Positions 32,840 to 44,160 of a stretch of DNA of 64,000 bases are shown piece by piece; position 1 is the first letter of the stretch, and the number at the start of each line of letters is the position of its first letter. The notes beneath the pieces are model-generated. The model was not told the DNA's origin. It did not search any database and was given only the letters and a program-made list of their open reading frames with translations. Source of the DNA: Eriocheir sinensis (taxonomy: Eukaryota > Arthropoda > Malacostraca > Decapoda > Varunidae). The translations under genes were made by a program, and so were the position numbers. The DNA lies in contig NC_066529.1 in NCBI RefSeq assembly GCF_024679095.1, forward strand, positions 5,114,866 through 5,178,865. The letters are read 5' to 3'.

Positions 32840-33355
32840 ATGGTAGATTTAGTTCACCTGTATGCTGTCATTAATACTGATATTGGATACGTGACTAAAA
32901 ATGTCTTCACCTCCTCAACCCCTCGTCATGCTCGCGGCCAGAGTCTTCGCGTCTCGCCCTTCGCTGAAGCATGCACAACATTCCCCCATCCATCCCCTCG
33001 CCTAGCATATTCCCTTCTACCTCCCGGAACATGTCCAACAGCGCTGCTCCCAGGTCTTAGCCCATTTAGTCCTGCCCTGAGCCCATGCGTCTCCCTCGTT
33101 ACTAAGAAAGGCACAGCATTCCTCCTCGCCCCGCCTCCACCAATACGTCTTACACCCTTGACGCCTCCAGACAGCTGCTCCCCTTCCGCGCCTGTAGACT
33201 TCTTGGCGGCTTGCTTCCCAGCCTCTGCCTACACTGCCACTCTCTCCAAGCTGCGTGACGTGGAAGCGCAATATAAACGAGGCAGGGATCTTGGTGTCTG
33301 GAGGTTTTCTCTTCATAATCTGGAGCAATTCTTGTCCCTACCCGGAGAGCCTTAG
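32840..33355 (+). other. Unassigned open frame of 171 codons
   Basis: An open frame rich in Pro, Ser, Ala and Leu in a GC-richer segment. The opposite strand is also open for 103 codons over 33017-33328, which suggests base composition as the cause. No recognised domain, signal peptide or splice context. It ends with RFSLHNLEQFLSLPGEP and a TAG. Treated as unproven; an exon of a lineage-specific gene is possible but unsupported. Confidence 0.12.
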
Positions 33356-33431
33356 TTAAATATGAGATTTTAAATTTAACTAGGTTTTGCTACTTTTGCC
33401 AAAGCGCATGACATTGGTACAAATACTACAA

Positions 33432-33502
33432 CCACATGAACAACAACAACAACAACTACAACCACCATTACTACTAATACTATTACTACTACTACTACTA
33501 CA
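33432..33502 (+). repeat. (ACA)n and (ACT)n trinucleotide repeats
   Basis: caacaacaacaacaac followed by ttactactaatactattact repeats. Confidence 0.85.
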
Positions 33503-33861
33503 GTTGCATTGCTTATACTAAAAAAATAATAATGATAAAAAGAACATATATGACTGAGATCACAATACGTATAATACCTCAGTTTATTTTATACAACGAA
33601 CCGAATTTTGCATTTCTTTTTCTTGTTTTCCTTTGACCTGTCTTCTAAAACGAAAAAAAAAAAATACAGAAAGAGGACCGCGTCTCCCAAACACGTGCCT
33701 TGACTCCTAAGCTTCCTCAAGGCGTCGGAAGTTACGTGTGGGCGAGTCTTGTGGATGTTTCGCTTAACAGAAAACGGATGGTGAGAGCGAGAGAACCACG
33801 GACCTAAGCGCTTAGTTGAGGAAGGAAGGCTGACTGGCGGACTGGCTCGCTGGTTGCCTGG

Positions 33862-33896
33862 TAGTGGTGGTGGTGGTGGTGATGGTGGTGGTGGAT
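33862..33896 (+). repeat. (GGT)n microsatellite
   Basis: gtggtggtggtggtggtgat-type repeat, about 35 bp. Confidence 0.85.
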
Positions 33897-34050
33897 ACGG
33901 ATTTTGTGTCGCCCGTCTGGTTTCGCATTAAAGTCAGGAAGTAGATGTGAAAAATTTGTCAGTCAAGATTGAAGATTAACAAGTCTCGTCTCTTTCTTGT
34001 TCTTCTTGTTCGTTGTTTCTCTTTTTCAGTCATTAATATTTATCTTTCTT

Positions 34051-34115
34051 TATCATTTATTCATTTATTTATTTATTTATTTATTTGTCATTCTTCTCTT
34101 CTCTTCTCTTCTCTT

Positions 34116-34183
<68 letters not shown>
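34051..34183 (+). repeat. (ATTT)n, (TTCTC)n and (CT)n compound repeat
   Basis: (ATTT)n at about 34051-34086, CTCTT pentamers at 34093-34122, then pure CT to 34183. The CT/GA run lies about 50 bp upstream of the possible core promoter at 34233. Confidence 0.9.
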
Positions 34184-34184
<1 letters not shown>

Positions 34185-34232
34185 ACCATCAGGAGGCGGG
34201 ACGTGGATTAGTCATTAACAAGTCTTTTTACC

Positions 34233-34268
34233 GATATATATAAATGGCGCACCCTCGTTGTTCAGTGA
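34233..34268 (+). promoter_or_regulatory. Possible TATA plus initiator core promoter
   Basis: TATATATAAAT begins at 34235, and an arthropod initiator-like TTCAGTG lies at 34261-34267 (presumed +1 A at 34264), about 29 bp downstream. GA/CT repeats, known binding sites for GAGA-type factors, end 50 bp upstream. No convincing coding exon follows; the first ATG frame downstream is unrecognised. Chance occurrence in AT-rich DNA is quite possible. Confidence 0.25.
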
Positions 34269-34829
34269 TGCAGTGGAAATGATCCGTCCTCTTTTTCTGC
34301 TTCATATGTTAATTACAAGGACAAAAAAGATGAGGCAGTATCAGTCGTTGGAAGTGAGTGTATATTTTGTTGTTGCGGAAATTAAACATGTGTGGATTAT
34401 TTACTTCCCTGCAATCATTTCTAGTTTATTTTCATGTGTCTCTGAGGAAGCTACAGGTAAATGGAGTATGTGTGTTATGCTTTTGTCTACATAATACTTG
34501 CGTGAATTATCTTTTTTCCCTTAAGAGTTAAACGTTCAAACATTCCTCCCATCGCCTTACTTATGTCCAAGTGCCTGTGAAATAAACTATTGGAGAATGG
34601 ATTGTCTGTATGCTTTCGTCTGTATATCCTTCCCCTGAACGCTTATACGTTAATCCCTTTGCCGAATATATTTCATAAACATAGAAAAAAAAGTAGTCAT
34701 TGAAAAAATAGTGAAAATAAGTTTTGCTTCTCGAAAAATGAAATAGAAGAACCTCTACCCTACTCGGTCTACTTCTATTTAACATTTTTATTCAGTCTAT
34801 ATATATATGGTCTTCAAGCCCTCTCTTAG

Positions 34830-35215
34830 TATCATGAAGTACTTGTAAAAATTTCTGATGGCAATAAACACGATCATAAGGGCAGGAAAAATACTAACAG
34901 GAAGCCGTTGTTCGTGTCGCAGGTAATCATCGTTATACATATTTTTCTTTTTTTCTGTAATCCTTAATCCCCGTCCCCATCGTGAGGCACACCGAAAATA
35001 CCAAATGAGAATAAACCCGAATATAAAAGGACGACAACAATAACATGAAGCCGTAGTTATTTCCGCAGTCATTCGCGGTAGTGGCGGCTGTTCGTTTAGC
35101 TTTAAAAAGACAAATGGAGCAGAAGGGAAACGAGACTGCGGGAGCGAGAAAACACTGAGGTCATGAGGGATGCTGTATCGAGGCCGCACTTGCTACGCGG
35201 AATAAAACCTGAATG
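34830..35215. repeat. Diverged ~147-bp tandem duplication, possible third partial unit
   Basis: caataaacacgatcataagg then aacaggaagccgttgttcgt (from 34862) matches gaataaacccgaatataaaa then aacatgaagccgtagttatt (from 35009), offset 147 bp. A fainter third start (gaataaaacctgaatgaata) lies near 35200. The minus strand is open for 130 codons across both units because 147 is a multiple of three. The two halves of that frame therefore resemble each other (FIFGFILIWYF and ALMIVFIAIRNF), but there is no sign of a real protein. Confidence 0.65.
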
Positions 35216-35232
35216 AATAACAAACAGGACAC

Positions 35233-35332
35233 TTTTTTTTTTTTTTACAACAAAGGGGACAGTTCAAGGACACACAAAAAAGGAAACAATAATATAAAAA
35301 AAGCCCGCTACTCGCTGCTCCCAAAACTGGCT
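35233..35332 (-). repeat. Dispersed retroposon-like tail, copy 2
   Basis: On the minus strand: gggagcagcgagtagcgggc, T run, attattgtttccttttttgt, gtccttgaactgtccccttt, gttgta and an A run. Best match to the copy at 40341. Confidence 0.8.
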
Positions 35333-35339
35333 TTCTGAT

Positions 35340-35995
35340 TTTACATAAACACAAACTCCTTCAGTAAACCCTCATTAAACCTCCAAGCGTGAGTTAGTCC
35401 ATATAGACAAACCCCGATATAGTCTTTCTGCCTTGCTGAGTAATCAAGAGCAGCTAGATTTTACACACAAACATTCTAGGATAAAAACTAAGGGCCAGAA
35501 AATGTAGAACGATATTATAAGGAGAGACAAAGGAATACTTGGAGACAACAAAACAAAGTCGAGGTATTAGCTATGTAGTGTCAAGTAACAAATTAATTAA
35601 ACATATGATAAAAACGAGACCTAGAAAACGAGAAAAAAACACTACTAAGAGATGCAGAGCGCTAAGAGAGAGCAAGGAATAAATAAAATGTACTAAATTA
35701 ATTCACTCGTTCCTCAACATACAGGAAGAAGCAAGAAAAATCATGAAAAAACAAAGGACCATAAAATAATCCAAAACATGCACACGAAAATAACTACATA
35801 AAATAACAGAACAACACGTTACGAAAGAACAAATAGTATAAGAAGGCCACTCGTTCATAAATACAGAAGACGCGGCCAGAGGAGGTTGAGGGAGAGTAAC
35901 AAAAAACGGTCAATTGAAACAAACGGAGATATAAAAAGGAGGCCGAGTGATTAGTGTTCCCCAAGAGACCACTGGGATAAATGGGACGGGCTGTA
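35340..35995. other. A-rich unique sequence, nothing recognised
   Basis: No supported feature. Confidence 0.5.
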
Positions 35996-35997
35996 GG

Positions 35998-36101
35998 AAG
36001 AGGAGGAGGAGGAGGAGGAGGAGGAGGAAGGGAAGGAGGAGGACGAGGAGGAGGAGGAGGAGGAAGGGAAGGAGGAGGACGAGGAGGAGGAGGCGGAGGC
36101 G
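35998..36101 (+). repeat. (GGA)n with a 36-bp higher repeat
   Basis: GGA repeats containing aagggaaggaggaggacgag twice, 36 bp apart (36028 and 36064). Open frames over it (Arg-rich or Ser/Pro-rich) are compositional. Confidence 0.85.
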
Positions 36102-36274
36102 TGTAAGGTACTGTAACTGCTGTATGATTTATAATTGATAAAAATTCCTTTTCTCTCAAGAGTTGACGTCGAGGGTTCAGGTTGTAGCATGGGGTACTTT
36201 TGTCGACACCACTCACGAGATTAAACGCTACGCACCTCTCGGGCTTTCCATTACTCTTGACATTTCACTACATG

Positions 36275-36315
36275 TATCCTATCTATGTCTATCTATCTGT
36301 CTGTCTATCTACATA
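36275..36315 (+). repeat. (TCTA/TCTG)n short repeat
   Basis: ctatctatgtctatctatct-type tetranucleotide repeat. Confidence 0.8.
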
Positions 36316-36435
36316 CCTAACGACCTTTTATCTACACTGTACTAGCAGGCTGAACGACACATAAAACTTAAGTAAACGCACCCCTATCTTAATATGGGTC
36401 TCTTCCCCTAAGCTTTTCCTTATAAGTAACCTGGA

Positions 36436-36653
36436 ACCATATTCTCAAACGCTAAGCCGCTTACACACTCACATTTGACAAGGATTTCGTAGGGGTTTTG
36501 TGCATTCCAGAGGTACTTTTATGATCCTGGTGGTAGTTTGACCCTTCTTCTGTGCATTGAGCGTAAAACAACAGCCATGAAAACCCGAATAATCACCTAT
36601 TAGGCCTCTGGAAATAGTTGACGTGAGAGGTAGAAGTGTCTGAGAATACCGAC
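36436..36653. mobile_element. MITE-like element with ~30-bp imperfect terminal inverted repeats
   Basis: The left end accatattctcaaacgctaa and the reverse complement of the right end (gtcggtattctcagacactt) match over a TATTCTCA(A/G)AC core, and similarity continues for about 30 bp. The element is flanked by cctgga at 36430-36435 and 36654-36659, which may be a 6-bp target-site duplication. It is 218 bp and non-coding. Transposon superfamily unknown. Confidence 0.6.
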
Positions 36654-36659
36654 CCTGGA

Positions 36660-37345
36660 TCTCAATTAATGTGGTGGGAGCCTCGGCACAACTCTCAGGA
36701 ACCCGACCCAGGAAGCTGTACTCGGTTTCTGCTCAACAGGTGGCTTCGCTTGGCAACGCCGACTCCGCTTTCTCTGCACCGTCTCCTTCGTCCCTTCCTT
36801 TGGCTAAACTAGTGAAGTGTTAGAGGGATTTAACTGTTTGGCTGGCTTAATACTTTGCTTGCTTTAACTGGATCGTCTCTGACTATATTATCCGCATTTT
36901 TCTCTCGGCAGTTGGCTTAGGTTAACTTTGGACTTGACGACGATGTGGGATCTGCCTTTCTAACGGCTCCAAAAATCTGTGGTTCGAGCTCTATATTCTT
37001 GGCGCTACCTCCATTACGTCTTCTTGGTTTCTTTAAAGTTATGCTTGTTAGGGAGTGATGTTTCTTCATTTTGTTGGTGTTTATGTATTCTTGGGAGGCG
37101 ATGCAATGTCCTCTTGGCTTCTTGAAAGTTCTGCATGAGTGAGAGTTTTGGTTCTTGTGTTTCTTGTTGTTTGTTGGTTATAAGTGTGCTCTTAGGAATA
37201 ATAAGCAGACCTTCTTCTCCTTCGGATTGTAAAGTAAAAGATAATACCGCATCATATACCTGTGTTAAGTTTTCTTCACTCTATAAATGGCTCATCTGAA
37301 ACGTGAGAGGTGATTGCAGTGTGCGGTCAATAAACTATCTTTCAA
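36660..37345. other. Unique sequence, nothing recognised
   Basis: Mixed composition with T-rich stretches. No gene, RNA or repeat signature supported. Confidence 0.5.
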
Positions 37346-37349
37346 TCCA

Positions 37350-37485
37350 ACAATCCCTATCCATCTATCTACTTATTTATATCTACCTACATACCTACCT
37401 ACATAACGACCTCTTTTCTACCGACTTACCGATCCCTCTATCAACCTATCTATCTACCTATCTACCTATCTATTTAACTACGTCC
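37350..37485 (+). repeat. Degenerate (CTAT/CTAC)n
   Basis: atccatctatctacttattt and ctacctatctacctatctat type repeats. Part (acatacctacctacataacg) resembles tctacatacctaacgacctt near 36309. Confidence 0.75.
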
Positions 37486-37913
37486 CTACCTTCCTGTTTA
37501 AATACCGCTATATCTGCTTCATTATACATCACCTGGCATCATCTGCATTAAAGAACCATGACCAACAGGGAGCTTTACCCGTTCGTAGAAGGCACATCTA
37601 TATATAACAGGTAATCCTTCTCTCTTGTCGAACACTTTACTTGAATGTGTTTTATATATATACTCTGCTGTCGATGCCGCTGTTGTTCTTTTCCTTTCCA
37701 CAACACAGGTTTTGTACAAGTCTTTTCCTGGTTTCAATTCCAATATCATTTTTTCCTTACACGGTGTACACGCAAGTTGGTATTGATGGAGCGGCGGGTT
37801 AATGGGTTCGGGGGCAGGTAGAGTGTGGTTACCTTTTTCGCGCCGCCTCCCGCGAGAACCGTCGATCTGAACTTTTTGAAGCGCTCATTGGCCTAAAGAG
37901 CAAGTTTTGATAT

Positions 37914-37916
<3 letters not shown>
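37486..37916. other. Unique sequence, nothing recognised
   Basis: No supported feature. Confidence 0.45.

Positions 37917-38003
<87 letters not shown>
37917..38003 (+). repeat. (AG)n microsatellite
   Basis: Pure AG for about 87 bp. Confidence 0.95.
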
Positions 38004-38008
<5 letters not shown>

Positions 38009-38124
38009 AAAGTTTGAGATAACTAACAAGATTATGCATATAGACTGTCTCACACCAACACTTTATCATCAAGAAAGTTTACAGTCCACCGGAATAATAA
38101 ACAGATACGCTTACAAACACTCCC

Positions 38125-38330
38125 TCCTCCTCCTCCTCCTTGTCCTCCTCCTTGTCCTCGTCCAAGTTGTCCTCGTCCTCGTCCTTCTTGTCCTCCTCCT
38201 CCTCCTCCTCCTCCAACATAATTTCGTAAAACCATTTCCTAGTCTTGGCAAAACGATAACACATACATAACCGTTCCTCCTCCTCCTCCTCTTCCTCCTC
38301 CTCCTCCTCCTCCTTCACAGCATCCCTCTC
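38125..38330 (+). repeat. (TCC)n and TCCTCG repeats
   Basis: Two TCC blocks (38125-38215, including tcctcgtcc variants, and 38273-38316). Minus-strand Glu-rich frames across them are compositional. Confidence 0.85.
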
Positions 38331-38691
38331 CCCCCTCAACCCCAAGACACCCTTTCCTTACCCCGTCGCATTCATCTCCGTCCTATTAAGACGCTCCATA
38401 TTCACGACTTCCCTCTCCGCGGCTGAACTTTCTGGCACTGTAATATTTGAGTGGCAGCCCATGCAGGCGCCTGAGGGAGAACTTTGGCAGGGCCGGTGAC
38501 GTGTTGAGGCCTGCTTGACTGATCACCCTAAACTCATTAGAAGCGGCGCCAAACTCTTGGGGAATACCGCAAACTGCAGGGCGAGGGGCGAGAGGGATGG
38601 AGATGAAGGAGGCTGGGAGATGAAGAGCGAACGAAGAGGCGGAGGAAGCCGGCGGGGAAAGGAGGAAGAAAACGGGATGAGAGGAAGGGAT

Positions 38692-38940
38692 GGGATGCTT
38701 TACGGTCACAATAAGAGAGAATAGATATGGTTGAGAAATGGAAAGGATAACTAAAGACAGAGAACCATGAAAGGAAAAGAGAGTGCAGGATATAATTACT
38801 GATGTGATGAGGAGGAAGGGATGCTATACGGCCTCAATAAGAGAGAAAAGGGATAGAAGGGGATTGGAAAGGGTAACTAAAGACAAACCTTAGGAGCAAA
38901 CGAAAAAGCTAAATATAACTACTGAAGTGTAAAGATAATG
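38692..38940 (+). repeat. ~126-bp tandem duplication
   Basis: gggatgctttacggtcacaa...taagagagaa...ggaaaggataactaaagaca (38692) recurs as gggatgctatacggcctcaa...taagagagaa...ggaaagggtaactaaagaca (38818). Both units end near ataattactgatgtg / atataactactgaagtg. Confidence 0.85.
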
Positions 38941-39200
38941 AAGATGAAAGAAGAGGCAAGCGAGAAAAAAAAGAGAAGTTGGCGGGAAGACAGATGAAGA
39001 TAGCGAGGAAAAAACACGAAAACAAAAAGAGAAATAAAAAGAAAACAAAAAAACAGAGAGCCAGAAAAGAGAAAAAAAAAAGAACCAAGAAAGCAAGCGA
39101 GGACGAATGAAAGCAAGGAAGCAAACAAGCAAGAAATTAAAAATAGGAATAGGAAGAAAAGATAGACAGAAAGAAAGACAAAGAATGACAGACAGAAATT
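38941..39200 (+). repeat. Polypurine (A-rich) tract
   Basis: aaaaacacgaaaacaaaaag-type purine-rich sequence with no coding signal. Confidence 0.7.
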
Positions 39201-39441
39201 AATATGGCACGTTCATTGCACATACCCACAAAATTATTAGGTGTAGGAAAACAACACCACCGCTACAACACACATCCATCACTGCCACGTGTTTTTGGCC
39301 CGCTCCCCGCACGCTGCCTCCTCCACTCGCCACGCACGGAACCTCTCTTGGTGCGAACAACATCCAATTAGAGTCTTAATAATGGCGGTTCCAGGAATTT
39401 CTTGAACATAATGCCTCCTCAGATCTTGAAACAGTTTAATT

Positions 39442-39461
39442 TCTCCCTCTCTCCCTCTCTC

Positions 39462-39550
<89 letters not shown>
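39442..39550 (+). repeat. (CT)n microsatellite
   Basis: Interrupted at first (ctccctct), then pure CT, about 109 bp. Confidence 0.95.
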
Positions 39551-39555
<5 letters not shown>

Positions 39556-40340
39556 ATAATCCCTCACAAAGAGCTGTTAGTGGTTGTGGCCAAGACGAAG
39601 GGCAGTAAAAGTCCTTGTCTGGAAATATTCGCCTTAAAAACACTCACATTTAGAGAAAGCGCGTCGTAAACTTCCTTCCACATCCATGCTTCGAATTGTC
39701 CAAGAAGAGCAACGCCTTAGATTCTTGGCTTAAGTAACATTAACCTCCGCCCTAAAAGAAGTTAACGTAATATTCCAAGCAATTCCGTGTTCATCGGGTC
39801 ACACAAAGATTACCAGACACATTGTTCGAGCGTGTCTATCTTTAAGTAACCTTTTTAATTTAATTGTTCATCCGATGCGACGACTTCCTAGTTTGGTCAT
39901 AAAAGTTTTTGACACTGAAGATCGGCAAAGGTCAGTGAACTTAAATATAAAAGGGAAAATGTGCCTCGGTGTTCATCTCTGTCTCATTGGGCAATGTTTG
40001 CACGAAGGAAATATCGGGTATCACATCTACTTTTTCTTTTGTACCGAAGGAGAAATTTTGAAATAATCGGAAACTATTGTTATGAACTATATTCCATGAA
40101 CTATAAACTTTAAAGGTTGTAATGGTTCGGTGTCTCGATACTTTTTACTTTATGTACACAGGAAGTGACGAGCATCACATTGGAATCTCACCCGGTGCCA
40201 AGTGGCTAGAAATATTCTTTATCAAATACAAACGTCCAGCCTGAATGTCATGGCGGCACTAGGTAATGGATTTCTAGGAATAGAGAGAAAAAAAGACATT
40301 CGCAATTGCTGGCGACAATTAGCTTCCGGGAATGAAATTA
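39551..40340. other. Unique sequence, nothing recognised
   Basis: No supported feature. A short piece (ggaatctcacccggtgccaa, near 40180) resembles tgaatctcactcggcgccag at about 46921 and could be a small dispersed repeat. Confidence 0.45.
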
Positions 40341-40419
40341 GGAGCAGCGAGTAGCGGGCTCTTTTAATTATTGTTTCCTTTTTTGTGCCCTTGAGCTGTC
40401 TCCTTTGTTGTAAAAAAAA
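40341..40419 (+). repeat. Dispersed retroposon-like tail, copy 3
   Basis: ggagcagcgagtagcgggct, cttttaattattgtttcctt, ttttgtgcccttgagctgtc, tcctttgttgta and an A run. Clearest copy of the family. Confidence 0.85.
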
Positions 40420-40599
40420 GTGACTCCGTAGTGTCCTCTTGTTTCTTTATGTCGCAAAAAAAAAAAAAAATGATAATGTCTTCTTTTTGATATTGCAGTG
40501 AGAATAAAAACTTTGAATTTCGAGGCAGATCTAGTCTTTTTCCCACAATACAAAACAAACAAACTTTACGAGGCGTGGAAATGAGAATGCTTCAAAAAG

Positions 40600-41045
40600 C
40601 AACGACGAAAAAAGTCTGCATTTCGATGGCGGTCCCTTCCTTATCTGCAACTCGGGGAAAAACTGAGGATGATGCGAGGCTGCAAATCACCATGAGGAGA
40701 TACATTTTAGTCCGCATTTCGAAGTTGGTCCCTCAATTACCCGTTATATTACAAAAATTAATGAGCTGATGAGTGATTAAAAACGAAAAAAACTATTAGA
40801 GAAACAATGGGCTACACTATCGTATATTTCTAGGCATATCAAACAAGAGTAGATTACAATAATGAAAGTTTCCAAGAATACAAAGATGTCTCCCCACACT
40901 CTCCTGCTGAAGAAGCTACAAAAAGGTTTCTCAATCTCAGTGAAAATCAAAATCACGTCTGCATTGCGAAGTCGACCCCTTACTACCTCCAGTACTGAAC
41001 TAAAAATGCTCACCAGAAAATGACAAACATAAACCCTCAAGAAAA
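40600..41045. repeat. Three diverged copies of a short motif
   Basis: gtctgcatttcgatggcggt (40614), gtccgcatttcgaagttggt (40710) and gtctgcattgcgaagtcgac (40957), each followed by ccct and similar A-rich sequence. Spacing 96 and 247 bp. Probably an old tandem duplication with later insertions. Confidence 0.5.
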
Positions 41046-41064
41046 GACCTCAGCTGATGAAGCC

Positions 41065-41120
41065 TGGACCACCACCACCACCACCACCAGCTTCATCACC
41101 ATTCACCACCATCACCACCG
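41065..41120 (+). repeat. (ACC)n microsatellite
   Basis: ccaccaccaccaccaccacc, then cattcaccaccatcaccacc. Confidence 0.85.
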
Positions 41121-42556
41121 GTCTCTCCCTCGCCTGCGTGCATTCAACTGGCAAAATAAATGAAAGGAAAATAGAACAGGACTACATTACGGCGCGGCCC
41201 AACTTTTCTACCCTTTTTTTCGTATCATGTCGACGCGAGAAATGATGCGAGAAGACAAACAAAAAAAAAAGTTAATGCGAGGCAGGAGTCCGCGTGGGAG
41301 TGAGGCTGCAGGACGCACCGTGAAGGTTATCGAACTCGGCGTTTGGTGTTGTCAATTGGAAGGTGAAAAACATCCTCAGATTTATCTCTATAGAATCTTA
41401 TTTTGCGACAGAAACGAAAGCGATCTCACCAAAAAGATATATGAAAAATGCCTGTCACATAATATTCCATGAACTAAAATATCTAGTATAATTCCAAAGG
41501 TACTGTCATTCATTTTTTTTCTCTTACGGTTGTTGTTAATGTGCAATGCGAGTGAAACAAAACAAAAAGGATTAATGTTTAGGAAGGACAGGTTCAACAT
41601 TATAGAGACAAAGGAGAACAACAAAGCAAATTAGATCGTAAACCTCCTCACTCTTCCGGGAAAAAATGTAACCTTTTAAGAATCTGAAGCGAAAACTTGG
41701 CAATGAATTTCAGTGAAGCTTCCGCGTCGTCCTCACAAAACATGTCACTTAAAGGCAAGGACGCACTTCCAGAGGCTTAGATTATGCAGCACTTGTTCTT
41801 TGCATATGCCAGTGTGCTACATAATTTTGCTGTATATTTTTTCACAGAGTAAGCTGCAGGAAATTTGATATTAAAACAACGGCATGAAATGGAACGTAAA
41901 AAATTAAAGCAGACCGTAAACCGACACAACCGAAAATGACAGCCAATAAAAATACAAAATCGTGAACTAGGTAGATTTCAGTTATGCTTCGGCGTCAAAA
42001 CGCACGACAAAATGAGACATAAAAGAAGAAAAAATGTTCATATACTCCGGCGACAGCGGCAGCGGCGGCGGTGTGGACGTTAGTATCAAAAGCAGCAGTA
42101 GCAGAAACAACAGAAAGCAAAAGCAGAGGCAACAGCAGGAGCACTAGGGATAATTCTCTTCCCGGCGCCTCATCACTCCTTCGGAAAAATAATCCCAGAT
42201 TATATCTCGAGGAGCGCGGGTAACCCCCGGCTCAAGCGGATCGCAGGAGGATCAACTAAATTGTCTCTCTTCCTGAAACTCCCGGAAGCAACTGCTGCAT
42301 TAAGACTTAACTTGAATTCTTGAAGCACACAATGAATACCGTAAGGCCGCTGGCGTCACATAACAAACAAAACTTCCGGAAACAACAAGACTTATCTTTT
42401 TCCGGGAGGTGGTGTGCCTCGCCAGACCAATGCTCGCGCCGCTGCCTCTGCACCCCCAAGGCTCGCCCCTCAGTCCCCCGCCTTTCTGCTGTCCCTCCAC
42501 GCCCGACTCTGCCTCAGACGTGACTGTTTACACTTACAGGAACCCAATTTTACGTT
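41121..42556. other. Unique sequence, nothing recognised
   Basis: No supported gene. A GCG/CAG-rich patch (gacagcggcagcggcggcgg) lies at about 42050-42140. A CpG-richer stretch starts at about 42160. Confidence 0.45.
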
Positions 42557-42582
42557 GTGTGTGTGTGGGGGGGGGGGGGGGG
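42557..42582 (+). repeat. (GT)n followed by a 16-G run
   Basis: Short GT repeat, then 16 consecutive G (42567-42582). Confidence 0.9.
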
Positions 42583-42979
42583 AAGGATAATCAATACTTC
42601 ACATTTATTTCGTTTTATCATGCATTAACCATCACCATTCCTGCTAGCGGCTCTTCATTTACAGTGAGTTGATGAACACGCAAGAACAACCACCACTCCT
42701 CATCCACGCTTATAACCGCACTGCAAAGACATAGCAATGGCACCCTCAACACTACTACAACTCTCGGGGGCGCCTTGATCACGAGGGCCGAGCCAATTTT
42801 CACCAGGGAAATCGTCTAATCGGGCTGCTCTGTGCCCCCCCCCCACACCCCGGCCTGGGAACCCCCGCGTTGGTGCGTCACGACACTCCACCCTGCCACC
42901 AAACCAGCCGCGATTACCACCAAAATTGGGACGAAGCCATTCCCGCTGCCATAAAACACACGAGGAGCGCGGCCCGTCC
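42583..42979. other. GC-rich intergenic sequence, no gene recognised
   Basis: CpG-containing stretch with a C run at 42836-42844 (minus-strand G run). Open frames on both strands overlap and look compositional. Confidence 0.4.
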
Positions 42980-43560
42980 TCAGCCTCGTCCACGGCCTCA
43001 ACCCTCACCCCGCCCTCACCATCCCTCTCCCCCTCCTTACATTCCTTCTCCTCCACCGTCTCTTATTACTCCTCTCCTCACTACCCCACTTGCCCATTCT
43101 CCCTCTTCCACTCTTCCGCCTTCCTCACCCCCGCCCTCACCATCCCTCTCCCCCTCCTTACATTCCTTCTCCTCCACCGTCTCTTCTTACTCCTCTCCTC
43201 ACTGCCCCACTCGCCCATTCTCCCTCCCACTCTTCCACCTTCCTTCACATTCTTGAAACCATCCATCCACAGCCTTAACTCTTACTCCACCCTCCACCAT
43301 CCCTCTCCCCCTCCTCACATTCCTTCCTTTTCGCCTGTCTTTATCTTACTCCTTCCCTCCTTCCCACTTTCACTCTCCCATTTTCCCTCTTCCCTACTCT
43401 TCCATCCTCGTTCCTATCCTTGAAACCCTCCCTCATTTTCTCCTTCCTTCCCACTCCTTCACTCTCCTTTTCCATCCTTCCCATTCTTCCACCTTTCTTC
43501 CTATTCTTGAAACCCTCCCTCATTTTCTCCTCCCTTCCCACGCCTTCAACAACTCTCTCG
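42980..43560 (+). repeat. Pyrimidine-rich tandem repeats (121-, 157- and 87-bp spacings)
   Basis: catccctctccccctcctta, cattccttctcctccaccgt and cactaccccacttgcccatt start near 43021 and recur 121 bp later, with a third partial unit near 43300. Then ttgaaaccctccctcatttt occurs at 43420 and 43507 (87 bp). Open frames are Pro/Ser-rich artefacts. Confidence 0.8.
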
Positions 43561-44160
43561 ACCTCAATTCAGATCAAATGCATCATGACTGCAGCGCATA
43601 ATCAGAACCATAAAACCCAAAATTCCGTTCCTCTCCTTCCCCTAAGCCGCCATTCACTTATTTACGCTCACACTCGAATGCTCCCTCACAATTTTTTTCA
43701 CCCTTTCACTAACGCATCGCTTCATACATTTATTTACTCCGTCGCTCTTTATTAATTTCCTCACTAACACACTTCTAATTAGGTACACTCAAATGCCTTC
43801 TTTTAAACTTACTTCTTATCTTACTAACATCCAAAAATACCAACACACATACTTTTTTTTCACTTATTCAATCCCTCACTCACACCTACTCACACTCAAC
43901 CATTCACTTTCTGCTCCATTCTTTCTTTTCCTAACACCTCATCTTGCTCACCTCCATCCCCGCCCTCCATCTCCCGTACACATCCATTCCTTCACTATGT
44001 ATCACACTCCTAAACTGATACATTGATATACTTGTCATTCACTTCCTGGGTCTTCGTGGTCCATCCCCAAGCAGACCAAGGCAAGCCAGGGAACACGCGG
44101 GAAGATTAACTTCTTTAAGAGCTCGGGATGAGTGGATTTAGGGTCCTCTGTGATGTGACC
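43561..44160. other. Pyrimidine- and AC-rich sequence, nothing recognised
   Basis: No gene signature; low-complexity leaning (actcacacctactcacactc). Confidence 0.45.
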
